Source: Karstenula rhodostoma CBS 690.94
Taxonomy: Eukaryota; Ascomycota; Dothideomycetes; Pleosporales; Didymosphaeriaceae
Assembly: GCA_010093485.1 (NCBI GenBank)
Contig: MU001502.1
Coordinates: 1,756,057-1,820,056, forward strand
Direction: 5' to 3'
Length of the DNA stretch: 64,000 bases
The first letter of the stretch is position 1; the number at the start of each line of letters is the position of its first letter. The notes below the pieces were generated by a model, which was not told where the DNA came from, searched no databases, and worked only from the letters and a program-made list of their open reading frames with translations. Positions 33,597-45,069 of this stretch are shown piece by piece. The translations under genes and the position numbers were made by a program.

Positions 33597-35049
33597 GGTT
33601 GCAAGGACGACGACGACGACTGAGGCGGCCGTTGAAAAGCGGCAGGCTCAAGATAGATACAAGGACAACATCACTGTGGAAGCCATTCGCCGTCAGCGGC
33701 GAAGAGTTTTCTGGCTACGGCTGAGGCAGTACTAGACGCGATACGCGACGCCAGGACAAACGTTCACGATAGCGGCAGTGTGGCGTAGGGCAGGGCAGTA
33801 GCCTTCGAACAGACGCATGAGAGGCCAGCGTCAGTTGCAGAGCCGCACGGCGGGACTTTCAAGATGTCGCATGGATGAAGGTACAGCAGCATGAGTCGAG
33901 GCAGTAGGTACATTATAGCACAATACGCAGCGCGCGCGATGACAAGCAACGTTGAATGGGGTTGACAATGTAGGATCCCACACACAATGTAACTCGAGAG
34001 TGCCTAGCCCGACCATCGTGGATCTCTTCCTCGCGCCTCGCCTTCGGCTCAGCAACAATGAAAAGGTACAAGTGTACGACCAGCAAAAATTGCCCCAGTC
34101 AGGCCCCCGAAGGAGACTGAAGTCGCTCCCAGCTCCGCGCTGTGCAATGCAGGCGAGAACGACTGGTTCCTCAATGCTTGAGCTGAGGGAACCCCAAGAA
34201 GGTAAGTATGAAGAAGTGAAGAGTGCGCAAGGGAGAGCGCGTTTATATACATGGGCGCAAGGGACGTGCGGTTAGCGGCTGGGCGGAGGGAGAGAGTCGG
34301 GCCGATGGGGGAGGGACAGTTGGAAGGATTGAAGGTCACGTGGTCTTGCCAAGAATGTTTCTCTCGAGGCTGATGCTAGATTTCTATGCGGTCTGGAATG
34401 GTTTTGTGAATCCTTCTAGGGGGGTGTTGGGTCGTCATTTGGTGTACAAGTCCGTCAACTGGGAATTCTCTCTGTCACGTGGTCTTGCTAATAGGTACGT
34501 ACCACGCTTAGTTTTTGATACGCTTGAACAAGCACCTCGCTCACATGATTCACACCGTGGCGCTCTATTGTAGCTGATATATTTAGACTACAGCGTACAT
34601 ATCCGCATCCACGCACGCCGGCATTCCTTTGTCTACCCACTCGCAACGCCTCTGTTGTTTATCTACATTTCTCTACCTTTGTTTTGAGGTAATATCTTGG
34701 TCGCAAGATTCTACAATGTTCGTGCCTCTTCCCTCGGTGGCGCACAATCGCTCAAGGAATATACTCAAAGCGAGTGCTTCTATCGAATGACAGCCCGAGC
34801 CAGTCCACTCTAATGCTCCCATTTCATCCAATACTTGGATGAGTGGTTGAACAATATAACACCCCCAGCAAAATTTGCCCAAATCCGTAAAAGCGCCCGA
34901 ATCTGAAAGAAGCCCTTTGTTTAATAAGCAGTTAGACAAGATGGACATGATGAATAGCTCTAGTGCCACATGTCAAATCTGGTTACCCCGATCATGTCAA
35001 GTTTCCAACAAAGAAGTAAGATTTTCACCTGAATAGTCTTTAGATACGG
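33597..35049. other. Gene-free region
   Basis: About 1.4 kb. It holds the 3' flank of the release-factor gene and AT-rich sequence from 34.3 kb. A 98-codon minus-strand frame (34673-34969) has no motif, and I do not call it. Confidence 0.35.
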
Positions 35050-35057
35050 TATAAATA
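35050..35057 (+). promoter_or_regulatory. TATA box of the 35.1-kb gene
   Basis: TATAAATA, 82 bp before the ATG at 35139, with a pyrimidine-containing start region between. Confidence 0.5.
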
Positions 35058-35138
35058 GTAGGCTTCATGTGCTAGTGTCAGCTTTCCATCGATTCCAACC
35101 CAGACACAGACGCACCCAAACCTTCGTCGACGTCCGAT

Positions 35139-36329
35139 ATGGCATTACGATCCAAGGCGCAGGTATTGATGAAAGCGTGGCGTACTTCTGACAAGGATGA
35201 TACAAAGAAAGCCATTGAAGTACGAGACTCAATGGCCGCCCCCTCAGTCGAGGAATGGTCTACCTTGAGACTCCCTTACCGAGTGGATGATTCTCCAGAC
35301 CTCCTTTCCTGGGAAGTACTTGGACCCCTCAGTTGCTATGAAGTACGAAGCAAAGATAAGAAACCAAAAGAAGCAACTGACAAAGAACGTCTCAATGAAA
35401 ACATGGGAATGCATTATGTTTACAGATTCGGCGACTATGTCGTTAAGTGGGGCGGCTGTCCAAAAATCATCGAAGTAAGTCATACCCGCGATCATTCATT
35501 CCTCATACCATCAACTAAGCCACACCAGGAAGCCGAAAATCTGCTTTTTCTTGCCGAAAATCTTCCTCAGTTGCGCATACCTACCTTATTGGCGGCCTGG
35601 ACACTTGAAAACTCTTATAATAATCCAATCTTCTGCCACATGACGAGATACATTGACGGTGTACGATTGGATGGTCTTGAACAATTTCCATCAATGTCTA
35701 TCAAGGCACAAGACATTATCTGTGCCAAGGTATCAGCGCAAATTGCATACCTACGCACTTTTCCACGCGAAGGCTGGTACTATGGACGGATTCGCCGACA
35801 AGGGTGGATGCAACCACCAGATTCCATAATGAAAAACAGGAGTGTGCACTGGACGCCCACCGCTCCACACAATTCCTTTGAGGAGTTTACTGCTTCCATA
35901 ATCGGAGCCTATGAACTTAGGGAAGCACAACGTGACGATGAATCGGAGTGGTCTCCTGAATTTGTGGGACGGCGAAATAAGCTCGCGTCTGCGCTCAAAG
36001 ATTGGGGACCCCAAGAACCTAAACTCACATGGCTTGATCCAAAGTTCAAGAATATGGTCGCTGTGCCGATAGGAGGGGACGCTGAATCCGCCACAGATTG
36101 GGACGTCTTCTTGGTCGACTGGGAAGATTTCGGCTGGTACCCTGCTTGGGTGCAGGGGTTGCAGTTCGCAGGCCGTTGCGGCGCCTTTACCCGCACCAAA
36201 GACCGTTACAATCCCATAAACGCTCACCGAGAAGACGAAATTTATCAGATGATGTTGAAGGATTTCGACCCTGGTTTTGATTGGGAGAGACGTAAAATGT
36301 TGGAGGGCACACGTTGGAGGTTCTATTGA
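35139..36329 (+). CDS. Protein-kinase-fold/APH (aminoglycoside phosphotransferase-like) family protein
   Basis: Exons 35139..35474 and 35529..36329 give 378 aa. The 54-nt intron (GTAAGT...CTAAGC...CAG) is a multiple of three and stop-free, so an unspliced reading also stays open. The fold is that of a large fungal family of small-molecule kinase-like proteins. A lobe segment (YVYRFGDYVVKWGG) holds a likely ATP-site Lys. HMTRYIDGVRLD is the hinge, LTWLDPKFKN the catalytic loop, and VFLVDWEDFGWYPAW the metal-binding loop. Asp and Asn of the HGDxxxxN-type loop are present, but the usual His is Trp (W-L-D). Activity and substrate are unknown. No membrane segment or signal peptide is present. It is flanked by about 1.5 kb of gene-free DNA upstream and by a poorly conserved gene downstream. 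Confidence 0.78.
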   Translation: MALRSKAQVLMKAWRTSDKDDTKKAIEVRDSMAAPSVEEWSTLRLPYRVDDSPDLLSWEVLGPLSCYEVRSKDKKPKEATDKERLNENMGMHYVYRFGDYVVKWGGCPKIIEVSHTRDHSFLIPSTKPHQEAENLLFLAENLPQLRIPTLLAAWTLENSYNNPIFCHMTRYIDGVRLDGLEQFPSMSIKAQDIICAKVSAQIAYLRTFPREGWYYGRIRRQGWMQPPDSIMKNRSVHWTPTAPHNSFEEFTASIIGAYELREAQRDDESEWSPEFVGRRNKLASALKDWGPQEPKLTWLDPKFKNMVAVPIGGDAESATDWDVFLVDWEDFGWYPAWVQGLQFAGRCGAFTRTKDRYNPINAHREDEIYQMMLKDFDPGFDWERRKMLEGTRWRFY

Positions 36330-36794
36330 TCGGCTGCTTGACTTAACAATGCGAGTGTTCGCTAAGAGCTGGTTTCAGTCGCCATGTTCAGATGCTTTAG
36401 ATATAATATAGGCGTGTGCTATTGGTCCTTTCGGTTAGGGTTTTCCAGTTAGTTTAGATTTATTTTACAACACTCACTCAATGTTCACTTGTCCATATAC
36501 CATTACCCCGGTGCAGATGTTGTAACGGAAAATCTACGGTGATATTTGTTGGATCCGAAAAACCAGCTCTCCACATGCTGTGAGCAATCTCTCTGCCATG
36601 GACAAAAATGAATGTGCGACTGCCTAGACAACGACCGAATTCTCGCACAACCCTCCCCACCCCCGCTCTCTTACTATATCCTGCCTGATCATTTACGTAC
36701 CGCCTAACATTACTGTCTCATCCTAGCTGCCTTAGACCATCTCCGAATCATCGCCATGCAGAAATCGATGCTGTAACCACCCCCGCAGCATAAG
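36330..36794. other. Convergent intergenic region
   Basis: The 3' flanks of the APH-like gene and the minus-strand hypothetical gene. A 60-codon minus-strand frame (36478-36660) shows nothing recognisable. Confidence 0.3.
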
Positions 36795-37205
36795 CTAATT
36801 GGCCTTTGTCCATAGACCACCGCTGTATTGAGCATCGAGATGTTCCAAGAGAGTGTCTCGCCACTTGACGAAGATCTTCTCTCCCGGTCCGCCTTGCGGG
36901 GTAGGATGAGTCTTGCAGATCTGCATAAAGACTTCTATATCGCGAAACCAACCGTGTTCCTCGATAATCACATCCGCTGATGGTTTCCAGGGATCCCCTC
37001 GGATGCCCTGCTTCCCTAGGTCTTCCAACTCGGAGTAAACAAGGCAATCGTGATTGTCGATGGATCTTTTCGACAGGTGTACAAATAACTGCGGTACTTT
37101 GTCCTCATTGTAAAATCCCGTAGATACGAGATGCCCATGGATGTGAGCGTCGGAGGTGTTGACGAGACTCTCAGTGAGAGTTTGAGGATATTTCTCCCCT
37201 AACAT
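36795..37205 (-). CDS. Hypothetical protein, possibly 5'-truncated by a frame lesion
   Basis: From the ATG at 37205 the frame gives 136 aa with good protein character (HGHLVSTGFYNED, VPQLFVHLSK, DCLVYSELEDLG, GDPWKPSADVIIEEHGWFRD, HPTPQGGPGEKIFVKWRD). It is not recognised as a named family. Directly 5', another minus-strand frame (about 37356-37207) also reads like protein (SSIEWYRNYCCIDQH, KKKLHRLTFEYIIDRIK) and runs into a stop exactly where this frame opens. I could not find an intron that joins them in phase. Either the gene is 136 aa, or it is a longer gene broken by a one- or two-base indel near 37205. Confidence 0.45.
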   Translation of the reverse strand: MLGEKYPQTLTESLVNTSDAHIHGHLVSTGFYNEDKVPQLFVHLSKRSIDNHDCLVYSELEDLGKQGIRGDPWKPSADVIIEEHGWFRDIEVFMQICKTHPTPQGGPGEKIFVKWRDTLLEHLDAQYSGGLWTKAN

Positions 37206-37399
37206 GGTTGCGCTTTTATCCTGTCGATGATGTACTCGAAAGTGAGACGGTGGAGCTTTTTTTTGTAGTGTTGATCGATGCAGCAGTAGTTGCGATACCA
37301 CTCGATGGAAGAGGTGGCGTTGATAGTGTACCGACCAGCGGAAGGAGATGTGATCTCTGTGGATTGATGAGTAGCGACTTACGAGCACGACGCCTTTTT

Positions 37400-38743
37400 A
37401 ACCCAGAATGGGTTGAGCCAACTGATGTTTGCAAAACATCTTGAAACTCCAGAGGAAATCAAATCTAAGACAACGCAGAGACTTGGTCTAGGAATCCGAG
37501 ATAGACTGATGCTGGGAGAGCGTACACGCAGACGAGCAGGATCACGACAAAACAAGACATTTCCTTAGGAGAGTACATACCACTGTCCATCCAAGCATCA
37601 AATTAAGACTTCCGCACGCACCTATATTATTATTAGACAACCACAAGCCTAGCATCTAGCTCAAGACCTGTGTTCAAGTTTGTTTTGTACATGACGCTTA
37701 GGTGGGACGTGGTTTCGCTAGGTAGAGTGAGTGAAGAGAGTCAGCTGTTCCATCCCCAGTTGTACCTCCAAAACATTCGATGCCATCGGAAAGGCATACT
37801 TGAACCAAAACCATATTGAACTTCTTTGAGACGTCCATCTTTCTTCTTCCCACACCTGGCAGCTGCACTACATAAAGGGAAATAATTGCAAGGGGCGCCA
37901 CATGTGCTGCTTGTCGGACCGAAGACGGATAACTGACCTTGTATGAACTCTCTGGGTCGCGCTAGTACATACGATTATGGTACCACTTAACACATAACTA
38001 AAGCCCCGACTTGTCTAACCTCGCTTGCGCCAGATACATACATGTAGTGTATTATACTGGCGGTGCCATGTCTGTATCCGTCCCTTTTACGCTCGAGGTC
38101 CGGTATATACTTGTGGGACATCGATCTGCATCAGTTACACACCACGAATGACCCTAACATGGAAAAGAAAGACCGCGACCGCCCTGAAAACCCAAGAGCT
38201 GCCAAAAAGATGCTCTAAAGTTTTGCTGGGTATATTAGGATGTAAATTTGCTCTCATGCATATTCATACGCGTGCTGTGCATAAACTGGCAGCTCTAAGG
38301 GTCTGCGCGTGGAGTTAAGCTATAGATGACGGCGGGGTAGATGTTGCGTGTTGCTTCTGTCTGCGTGGGTTGGATAGCGCGCTCACTGACTTCCCTGTTA
38401 CGAGCTGATAGACATGGTACATCTACACCACAAGAATGCCATAGGTTTACAAGTATCGAACTTTTTTATCTAAAGTAAATACATGAGGAGGTGCATATAT
38501 ACCATCTTCCTGGCAGCACACCCCGCGAGCTTCCGATGTGTGAAAGCCAATCCTCGAACCACACCCTGTTCCTGATGGAGGGGTGGCAAACAAGGTTTGC
38601 CTATTGGATGTGTAGATGATACAGAATAACTCGACATGCATATCATGGACTGTAGCAGATATGAAAAGAGGTGTGGACCTCTGTCTGGCTTTTACCCCAA
38701 ACCAAGATCGCAAAGAAACCCAAACCCGTTGGGCGTCTGCGCA
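37400..38743. other. Gene-free region
   Basis: About 1.3 kb of AT-rich sequence with several TATATA-like stretches and short frames on both strands. Nothing supportable is seen apart from the 3' flank of the 611-aa gene. Confidence 0.35.
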
Positions 38744-40579
38744 TCAGTTGAGCTGCATTCCCCTCCTCTTGATCTTCTTATTTTTGAATATTCCTTGGTC
38801 GAATTGGAAGGGCAAGGTATTCTTCTCATATCCCATTTGAGGTCTCGGTCCTTGGTTTTTCAAGAACCGTCTATGCTTGAGCTCGAAAAGAATTCCCGCG
38901 CCTTGAACTGTTTCTAGAAGTGTGTTGGTGATGCATGCGTGATGGAGATCGAAGACGCTAAGCCTTCCCAGTGTACGTCGGTAAATGTCCTTCAATACCT
39001 CTACCTCTTCACGCATCCTGCAGAGGTGGAAGCCATAGTCTCTTATCAAGACAGGCGGCGGGTTGGAGTCACTTTTGGACCTCAGGAATTGCACCAGCCT
39101 GAACACGGTTGCACGTTCCTCGGTTGGTGTCGTGACAAAGCCCTCTAGGTAGGGCAACTCGGCTCGAAACGACTCCCACCTGTGCTCGCCGAAAACTTGG
39201 GGGAGCTGACATTTGATCACTGCGTGACAGACTTGGGTAAGCACTGCGGCGACTGAGGTTTGCATACTCGTAAGAATGGCCCTGTACAGGCCCCCAAGCT
39301 TTTGTATCTCATCTTCGTTCCGGCAAGCTGGAAATCCGAACAGGTAATACCCTTCGGACTCTGGCTCCGGTACACGATCTTTGAGAACGAAGGCAAGTAG
39401 ATGCCAGGCAGCGCTTTTGATCGATGGATGTATATCGGACAGCATCTTCTCGTGGTCGGTTGAGCTTGAACATGGACTGACTGACGACGATGAGTCGTCT
39501 GTGTCCACGTGGTGCTGTGTATCGTGTGGTGCCTGAGACGAGGCTGGCACTCCGACCTGTGAAGCAGTCCCAACCTCATGCGACGACAGTGGTGAGCTGC
39601 AATCGCATGCGCTGGGATCGCCACGTTTAAATTGCACAGTACGGAAGCCTTTGAGAGCTTGCGCGGTGCGCACAAAGGTTTGGACCGATTTAGTTGGCTG
39701 AATTAGGACTTGAATATTGTCGTAAATGCCGTCTGCGAGCGATGAACCCAATACGCTTCTTAAGCGCTCCCGTATCAGGCTGCCTTCAAGCTGGAAGAGC
39801 TTGTAAGACTCCAGGACCAGTGCTTTGAGCCGGGTTTCCAACTCGTTTGGTACCGTTGGCCGTGCAGAGATTATCGCTATTATTGATCCATTAAGACCGA
39901 CAATGGCATCACCGATAGCGTCATCCCTGGATGTATACCCGTCATCGTCGTATAATCCCGACATTTTCGCAATCGTGTTATGAATCTTGTCCTGGTGACT
40001 CCACCACAGAGTGCGCAGGTTGCCCGCGGCTTCCAAGATACGACTCTTGTACAGGCGGAAGACGACTTCGTCTAGGTCCTTCCACTCTGATATGTGCTCA
40101 CGTGCAAAAGATTCGTGGATCGTTGTAAAGGCTTGGGCAAATTTGGTGCCAGCGTCTTTCAGATCAGAGCGCTCTCCTGCGCCACTCATCCGTGACAAGC
40201 GGATGATGGCAGTTGAGTTTTGGAAATCTTCACGCACCATCGCGATTGTTGGGGAATTCCAAACGCCTCGTTCACCAAATGCGAGCGCCAAATGGCCGAG
40301 AAACCGCACCTTTAGACGATCAAGGGCTTTTGCGCTCTTCGGAGCTGGATGTGCATCGTCCTCATCGTAGGACCACATCTCCTGCGCCCAGAAAGTCGGC
40401 AGGCCGGTCATATAGCTATTCTTTCGGGCATCGTCGCAGATCCTTCTCAACCAACCCTCTTCCGATTCGGTTCTGTGGTTGCCCGAGATCTTGCTTGACG
40501 ATGGAAGTTGATGAGCAACCGCTCGCGACGAACCACTGCCAGTTTTTGCAATAGCTTTCTTCTTCCCATCGCCGGTCAT
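38744..40579 (-). CDS. Uncharacterised 611-aa protein
   Basis: A single long exon. I do not recognise the family. The first 40 residues are Lys/Ser-rich, and a helical body follows. A Ser/Thr/His/Asp-rich insert (about residues 350-400, HDTQHHVDTDDSSSSVS) separates two folded halves, each with many amphipathic helices and no membrane segment. The C-terminus is Lys/Arg-rich (KNKKIKRR), possibly a nuclear signal. The length of the frame, its even codon use and its position in a minus-strand tandem with GPI13 and PUF3 make it a real gene. A TATATAAA on the minus strand at 40917-40924, about 340 bp upstream, may be its TATA box. No enzymatic motif was seen. Confidence 0.75.
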   Translation of the reverse strand: MTGDGKKKAIAKTGSGSSRAVAHQLPSSSKISGNHRTESEEGWLRRICDDARKNSYMTGLPTFWAQEMWSYDEDDAHPAPKSAKALDRLKVRFLGHLALAFGERGVWNSPTIAMVREDFQNSTAIIRLSRMSGAGERSDLKDAGTKFAQAFTTIHESFAREHISEWKDLDEVVFRLYKSRILEAAGNLRTLWWSHQDKIHNTIAKMSGLYDDDGYTSRDDAIGDAIVGLNGSIIAIISARPTVPNELETRLKALVLESYKLFQLEGSLIRERLRSVLGSSLADGIYDNIQVLIQPTKSVQTFVRTAQALKGFRTVQFKRGDPSACDCSSPLSSHEVGTASQVGVPASSQAPHDTQHHVDTDDSSSSVSPCSSSTDHEKMLSDIHPSIKSAAWHLLAFVLKDRVPEPESEGYYLFGFPACRNEDEIQKLGGLYRAILTSMQTSVAAVLTQVCHAVIKCQLPQVFGEHRWESFRAELPYLEGFVTTPTEERATVFRLVQFLRSKSDSNPPPVLIRDYGFHLCRMREEVEVLKDIYRRTLGRLSVFDLHHACITNTLLETVQGAGILFELKHRRFLKNQGPRPQMGYEKNTLPFQFDQGIFKNKKIKRRGMQLN

Positions 40580-41255
40580 ATCGCTGACCCTTCCTACCAG
40601 GTAGTTAGCATCCAGACTATATAATCTCTAACGCCGCCAATACAGCGCTCTCACAGGACCAGAAGCACTCACCTCTGCCCCCTCCCGACGCACCGGGCAT
40701 AGCTGTAGGGATCGATGTCTCGGGGTATCACCCGAATCGAAGGATCCTTTGGTTGGAGATATACCAAGTCCCTACTTATCGATTTGCAGGGTGTACTCAG
40801 TCGTTGGACCTTTTCTTCACAGCCACAGCAGTATCTCCTCCACGAGAGATGTAAACTTTCCAGAAAGGTTGGACCGAAAGTGGTGGAGAAGCAACGCAGG
40901 ACAGCGGGCAGGTAGTTTATATAGATAAGTGAGGATAGCGAAGGCATGCGGTAAGAGAGAATTGTTGGCCGCGGGCGGGGTGAGAGAAACGAGGTTGCGT
41001 GGAACTGACGTCGCACGTTGCACGGAGGGAAGGCGCGAGCAAACGGGCCCGATGGTGCTGGGGGTGAAGGGAAGGAAAGAAGGAAGGAGCCATCCACACC
41101 GCTTTCGCGCACGAAAGACGAAGAGCGACAAATTAGAACAAAATTGACCCAACACCTCAAAATAACGCGCGCGCTATGCACCACAAAGCACTCCATGCTT
41201 TTCAATCCACCTCTTTCCCGACCCGTCTATCCTACACGCCACTCCCCGTCCAACC
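40580..41255. other. Intergenic region with likely promoter of the 611-aa gene
   Basis: Contains a minus-strand TATATAAA (40917-40924) and the GPI13 3' flank. A 178-codon minus-strand frame overlaps a 102-codon plus-strand frame; neither is convincing. Confidence 0.4.
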
Positions 41256-44200
41256 CTACGCCACGCCAAACACCTCTCCAACGCTCAAAAAGCTCATCCT
41301 ACTCCCCCCAACGGCAACAAAAATAGCCACCACATCCACAATAACCAGCACCAGCGCGCCCATCATAAACCTCGGACTAAAAATCCGATACAGCATCAAG
41401 TGCCTCCTTAGATGCCCCGCCCACATTGTCGTCGCCAGATTCACCGTCGCATAGAACAGCACGTGCGTGGCCGTCGCGCGCGCAACATCGCCGAGCAACC
41501 CGCCCTTTTTCGGCGGCTGCTTCCACAGGACAAGCGCCGGGACGGCGACCGCGCAGAGGATCTGCGCGCCAAACGTGTTGAGCACGATGAGTAGCGGCGA
41601 CCACGGGTAGCGGATCGTGTGGAGCGGGATGAAAGCGGATTCCCACTGGATGCTGGACAGCGCGGCCTGGTGGCCCGTCTTGAAGAAATGGAAGCTGCCG
41701 AGCAGGCCGAGGACCACAGGACCGATGCTGCTGTGGGAGAGGTGGTTTGTGGCGACAATTTCAAGGAGAGAGAAGATTTGCCAGCAGCAGAGGGCGAGGG
41801 CACCGGCGCCCATGGGCTTCTGCAGGAGCGCCGTCGCGAGATACCAGATTGTGATGAGCAGGGCGTAACGCGAGCCGTGGACATTGTTGTAGCCGAGGAT
41901 GGCGATGGAAGAGCGGCCGTCCGAGGGGAGGATTTGCTTGGAGGGGTGTGGGGTGTGGGATTTGCCCTCCTCGATGTTGAGGAGCGGCTTCGCCCATGTA
42001 AAGGTAGGGTAGCCGACGCCAACGGCGATGGCAAGCGTGAGCTGCGCGATGACGGTTTTGGAGGTCTTGAGCATGCCGCCGAAGCCGGGATACCAGCCCC
42101 CATCGTCGGCAGCATCGAGCGCCCAGTACGCAGCGCTAAGCAGCAAGCCAAAGCGTAGACCAAAGCCGAGCCACATGACTGCAGAGTTTTGGTAGGAGAG
42201 TGTGCCCTCGTAGTAGCCTCGGATAAAGGTTGGCAGGAGCAGAGCGACGACGAAGGGTATAGCGAGCTGCCATGTCGCAGAGGTCGAGGACGTGGCAGAT
42301 GCATAGTACGTACTCTTGCAAAATGGCATTTGCTCTTCGCGACACAACCTTGACAAAGACGCGAGGCGCGTGAGAATAACGAATAGAATGGAATGGTAAA
42401 TGCCCAGGACGCGATCGGTGGTTTTGGGCTGCCGCAAGGAGGACAGCGCCGAGAGGAATCCAAAGGTAGACAAGAAGTGGAGCAGTATCTCGTCTTCCCA
42501 GATGGTGAAGGAGTTGGCTGCGAATCCGACGGATAAAAGCAACGTAAAAATTATGCTTAGATAACCCCAAATGGAGTTGGGCAGCACGGAGGCTAGCCTA
42601 CGTCTGAGATACCAAAAGGCGGAAGCTATGCCAAGATTACCAAAGATTGCGGCAGCATAGATGATGGCATGCTGGTTGGGTATCTCCGGGACTGCAGAGC
42701 TGACACCGAAGCCAAGTAGGGCACCTAGCACGGTACCGGTGCCGCCGCGGGAGAGAAGAACAGGGCTTAATTCAGACAAGTCGCCCGTCAAGCCGCGAGC
42801 GTAGACTGCAAGCATTATGAGTGAGAATGTGAGAATGGTTACTCCGTTCAACATGCGCGGAACATCGAAACTTGCCCACATTGCCTTGCAAATGTCAAGA
42901 GTCTCCTGTTGGTAGGTTTGATACATTCCGTAGACTCGTGCGTATTCCTCTGACTTGGACTTTGCACCCGTAGAATCCCAAGCCTCGTTTGCATGTTTGT
43001 AAGACATTAGTGATGCTGCACGTGCAGCCTCGTCCATGCTTTGTACGGAAGCATACTCTTGTTGGTAACGGTGTATTTGGGCAGATGTGAGACGATTGAC
43101 GATAGCCAAGTTTTCGTAATCAATCCCTTTGGTGCCGATGAACGCCTCTTCTATCGGCTTCCCAAGATTGTTGAAAGGGATAGGCATTCCAAGAAGAAGC
43201 GACAGCGTAGGGACGAGATCAATTTGTGCGACGGGTCTTTCCTTTGCTGTAGCCGGGGGAGTATTGAAAACAGGCGAGCTTCGACCGAACCGTTCCTGCT
43301 TTGAATACATCCAGAGCGCGGCCTGGATCTCGTCGTCGGATTCTCCGCCGTGATCTCCTTTTGCATCCATGCCGTGGTCGCCCATGACGACCAACAAAGT
43401 AGAATCATCCAGCTGCTCAATCATCCGGCGGATGATGTCGTCCATTTGCCTGAGCTTCGCCGCCATGGCGGAGTGGTCAGGCCCGTATCGGTGCCCTGCA
43501 TGGTCGACTCCTAGGTAGTGGCCAATCACCACATCCCACTTTGACGTGTTGGAAGCATGCATGAGCGGAAAAACATGGTCGGTGACTCCATTGTCTACGG
43601 TGTGCAGATCCCAAACATTAAAAGAATCATATGGGCGTGTGAGTTCCGGTTCGAAATGGTCTGGGAACAGCGCGTGCCATGTATCATCCCCAAGATGCAC
43701 AATCCTCTTACTAGCATTCTTGAGCTGTGAGATGAGGTTGTCCTCTTCGATCGCCGTGCCCGCAAAATTAGACCCCGCATCGACGAATGCCGGAAGCGTT
43801 CCGGTTGTCAGGCCCTTTAGCCTCTGCATTGTTGCGGTCGGCGCGTCGGCGATGAATGGGAGAAGGAAGGCGTTGCGCGGGTGCTCGACAGCCGTTTCGT
43901 AAAGTATAGGGAACGCATTGTGGAAGTGGTGGGGTTTCTCGTCGGATCCTTCGGCAGGGAGGGGGACGGTGAAGTCGTAGCGGAGCGCATCTATGAGGAT
44001 GACGATTGCTTTGTCAAACGTTTTGGGGTGCCAGCACCCGCGCTCTGATGTTCCCGCCGTGTTCGCGCGCGCACTGGTATTGGCAGGCGGTATTGCACAT
44101 TCGGACTTGTAGTCGAACGTGAATCGTGTGAGGAGGAAACCGCTCGTGAAGAGGTAAATACCTAGCAATTGGAGTACTCTGCGGTGCATTAGTTGTGTAC

Positions 44201-44421
44201 CAACGAGCCGCTCACCATCGGACATACAGTATCAAAGAAAAAAAGGCCACCAAAAGGCCATGCGCAGCCTTGAACTGTATCTCGCTCTGCTTCTTGGCCG
44301 CCGCCGCATCATTGGTAGTTGGTTTCAAGCCTTGCGACTCCTGCTGCTCCTTCTCAGCTTTGGCCTTTGCATACGAGGCAGCATTGCCCTCGTAAGATGG
44401 CGCAGGCTCGCCATTATCCAT
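41256..44421 (-). CDS. GPI13: GPI ethanolamine phosphate transferase 3 (Gpi13/PIG-O)
   Basis: An ER membrane enzyme that transfers phosphoethanolamine from phosphatidylethanolamine to the third mannose of the GPI anchor, the group later joined to protein. Exons 44421..44228 and 44178..41256 (49-nt intron, GTATGT donor, CTAAT branch) give 1038 aa. Order: cytosolic N-tail, a membrane helix crossing the splice site (VAFFSLIL|VLQLLGIYLF), then the lumenal alkaline-phosphatase-like domain with ILIDALRYDF (metal and nucleophile region), LTTGTLPAFVDAGSNF, GHYLGVDHAGHRYGPDH and VMGDHGMDAKGDHGG. A C-terminal half of about 12-14 membrane helices follows. Family length and all metal-site motifs are as expected. 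The donor GTATGT must be used; the nearer GTGAGC would create a stop. Confidence 0.95.
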
Positions 44422-45069
44422 TGGAGCAAAGACTACCGGCTGGGATACATTCGAATGGTACACAAGTGGCGCGGAGCAGATGTGAAGCTTGACGGCTTTT
44501 CGGAACCGGAACAACCCTCTGTTCCGACGCGACGCGTTCCGCTCAGGGTCCACTTCACGCAGCAATCAATGAAACAACGAAGTTGAGCACAAATCAAACC
44601 GCTGCAATAACTTTACAATATCTTGTACTCGGTCAAACTCGTCATTCTCTACAGACCATGTCTAACACCCCATCCTATATGGTATCCGGAACGACAAAGA
44701 CACCCGCGAATCGTCGTCCATGCATCCTTCGTTCATGGACATGTACCAATATGCTCATCTCCCATTTTTGTACGCCATGCTAATTATAGTGTACGCCTCA
44801 AAGCGCCAGTCCTTGCATGAACATAATGTGCCAGCTCCGATGAATGGGGTTGAGATCCATCAAAGTCCCAAGTTTTTCAAACATTACCGTATTGAAACCC
44901 GAAGTCATCCCAATAACGGCACAGAATAAGTATGGATGGTATATAGCATGCTGAATGCCGCCCAGCCGGAACGCCCGCGGCCCTCCAATAGCGCATACAT
45001 GTCGAAATAAACCGGTAACGAAAAGGATGCAGCGAGACCGTGCCGTAAGTGCTGTAAAAGGTATATATA
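44422..45069. other. Intergenic region GPI13-PUF3
   Basis: About 650 bp holding the GPI13 promoter and PUF3 3' flank on the minus strand. The minus-strand frame upstream of the GPI13 ATG continues open to 44565, but the ATG at 44421 is the first in that frame with a fitting N-terminus. Confidence 0.35.

Noticed and set aside
33505..33735. Frameshift extending the release-factor-like protein into an overlapping frame
   Set aside because: The called protein already has family length, and its C-terminal tail is naturally basic then variable; no conserved text lies in the extension.
34673..34969. 98-codon minus-strand frame
   Set aside because: No recognisable motif or promoter; AT-rich intergenic sequence of this length yields such frames by chance.
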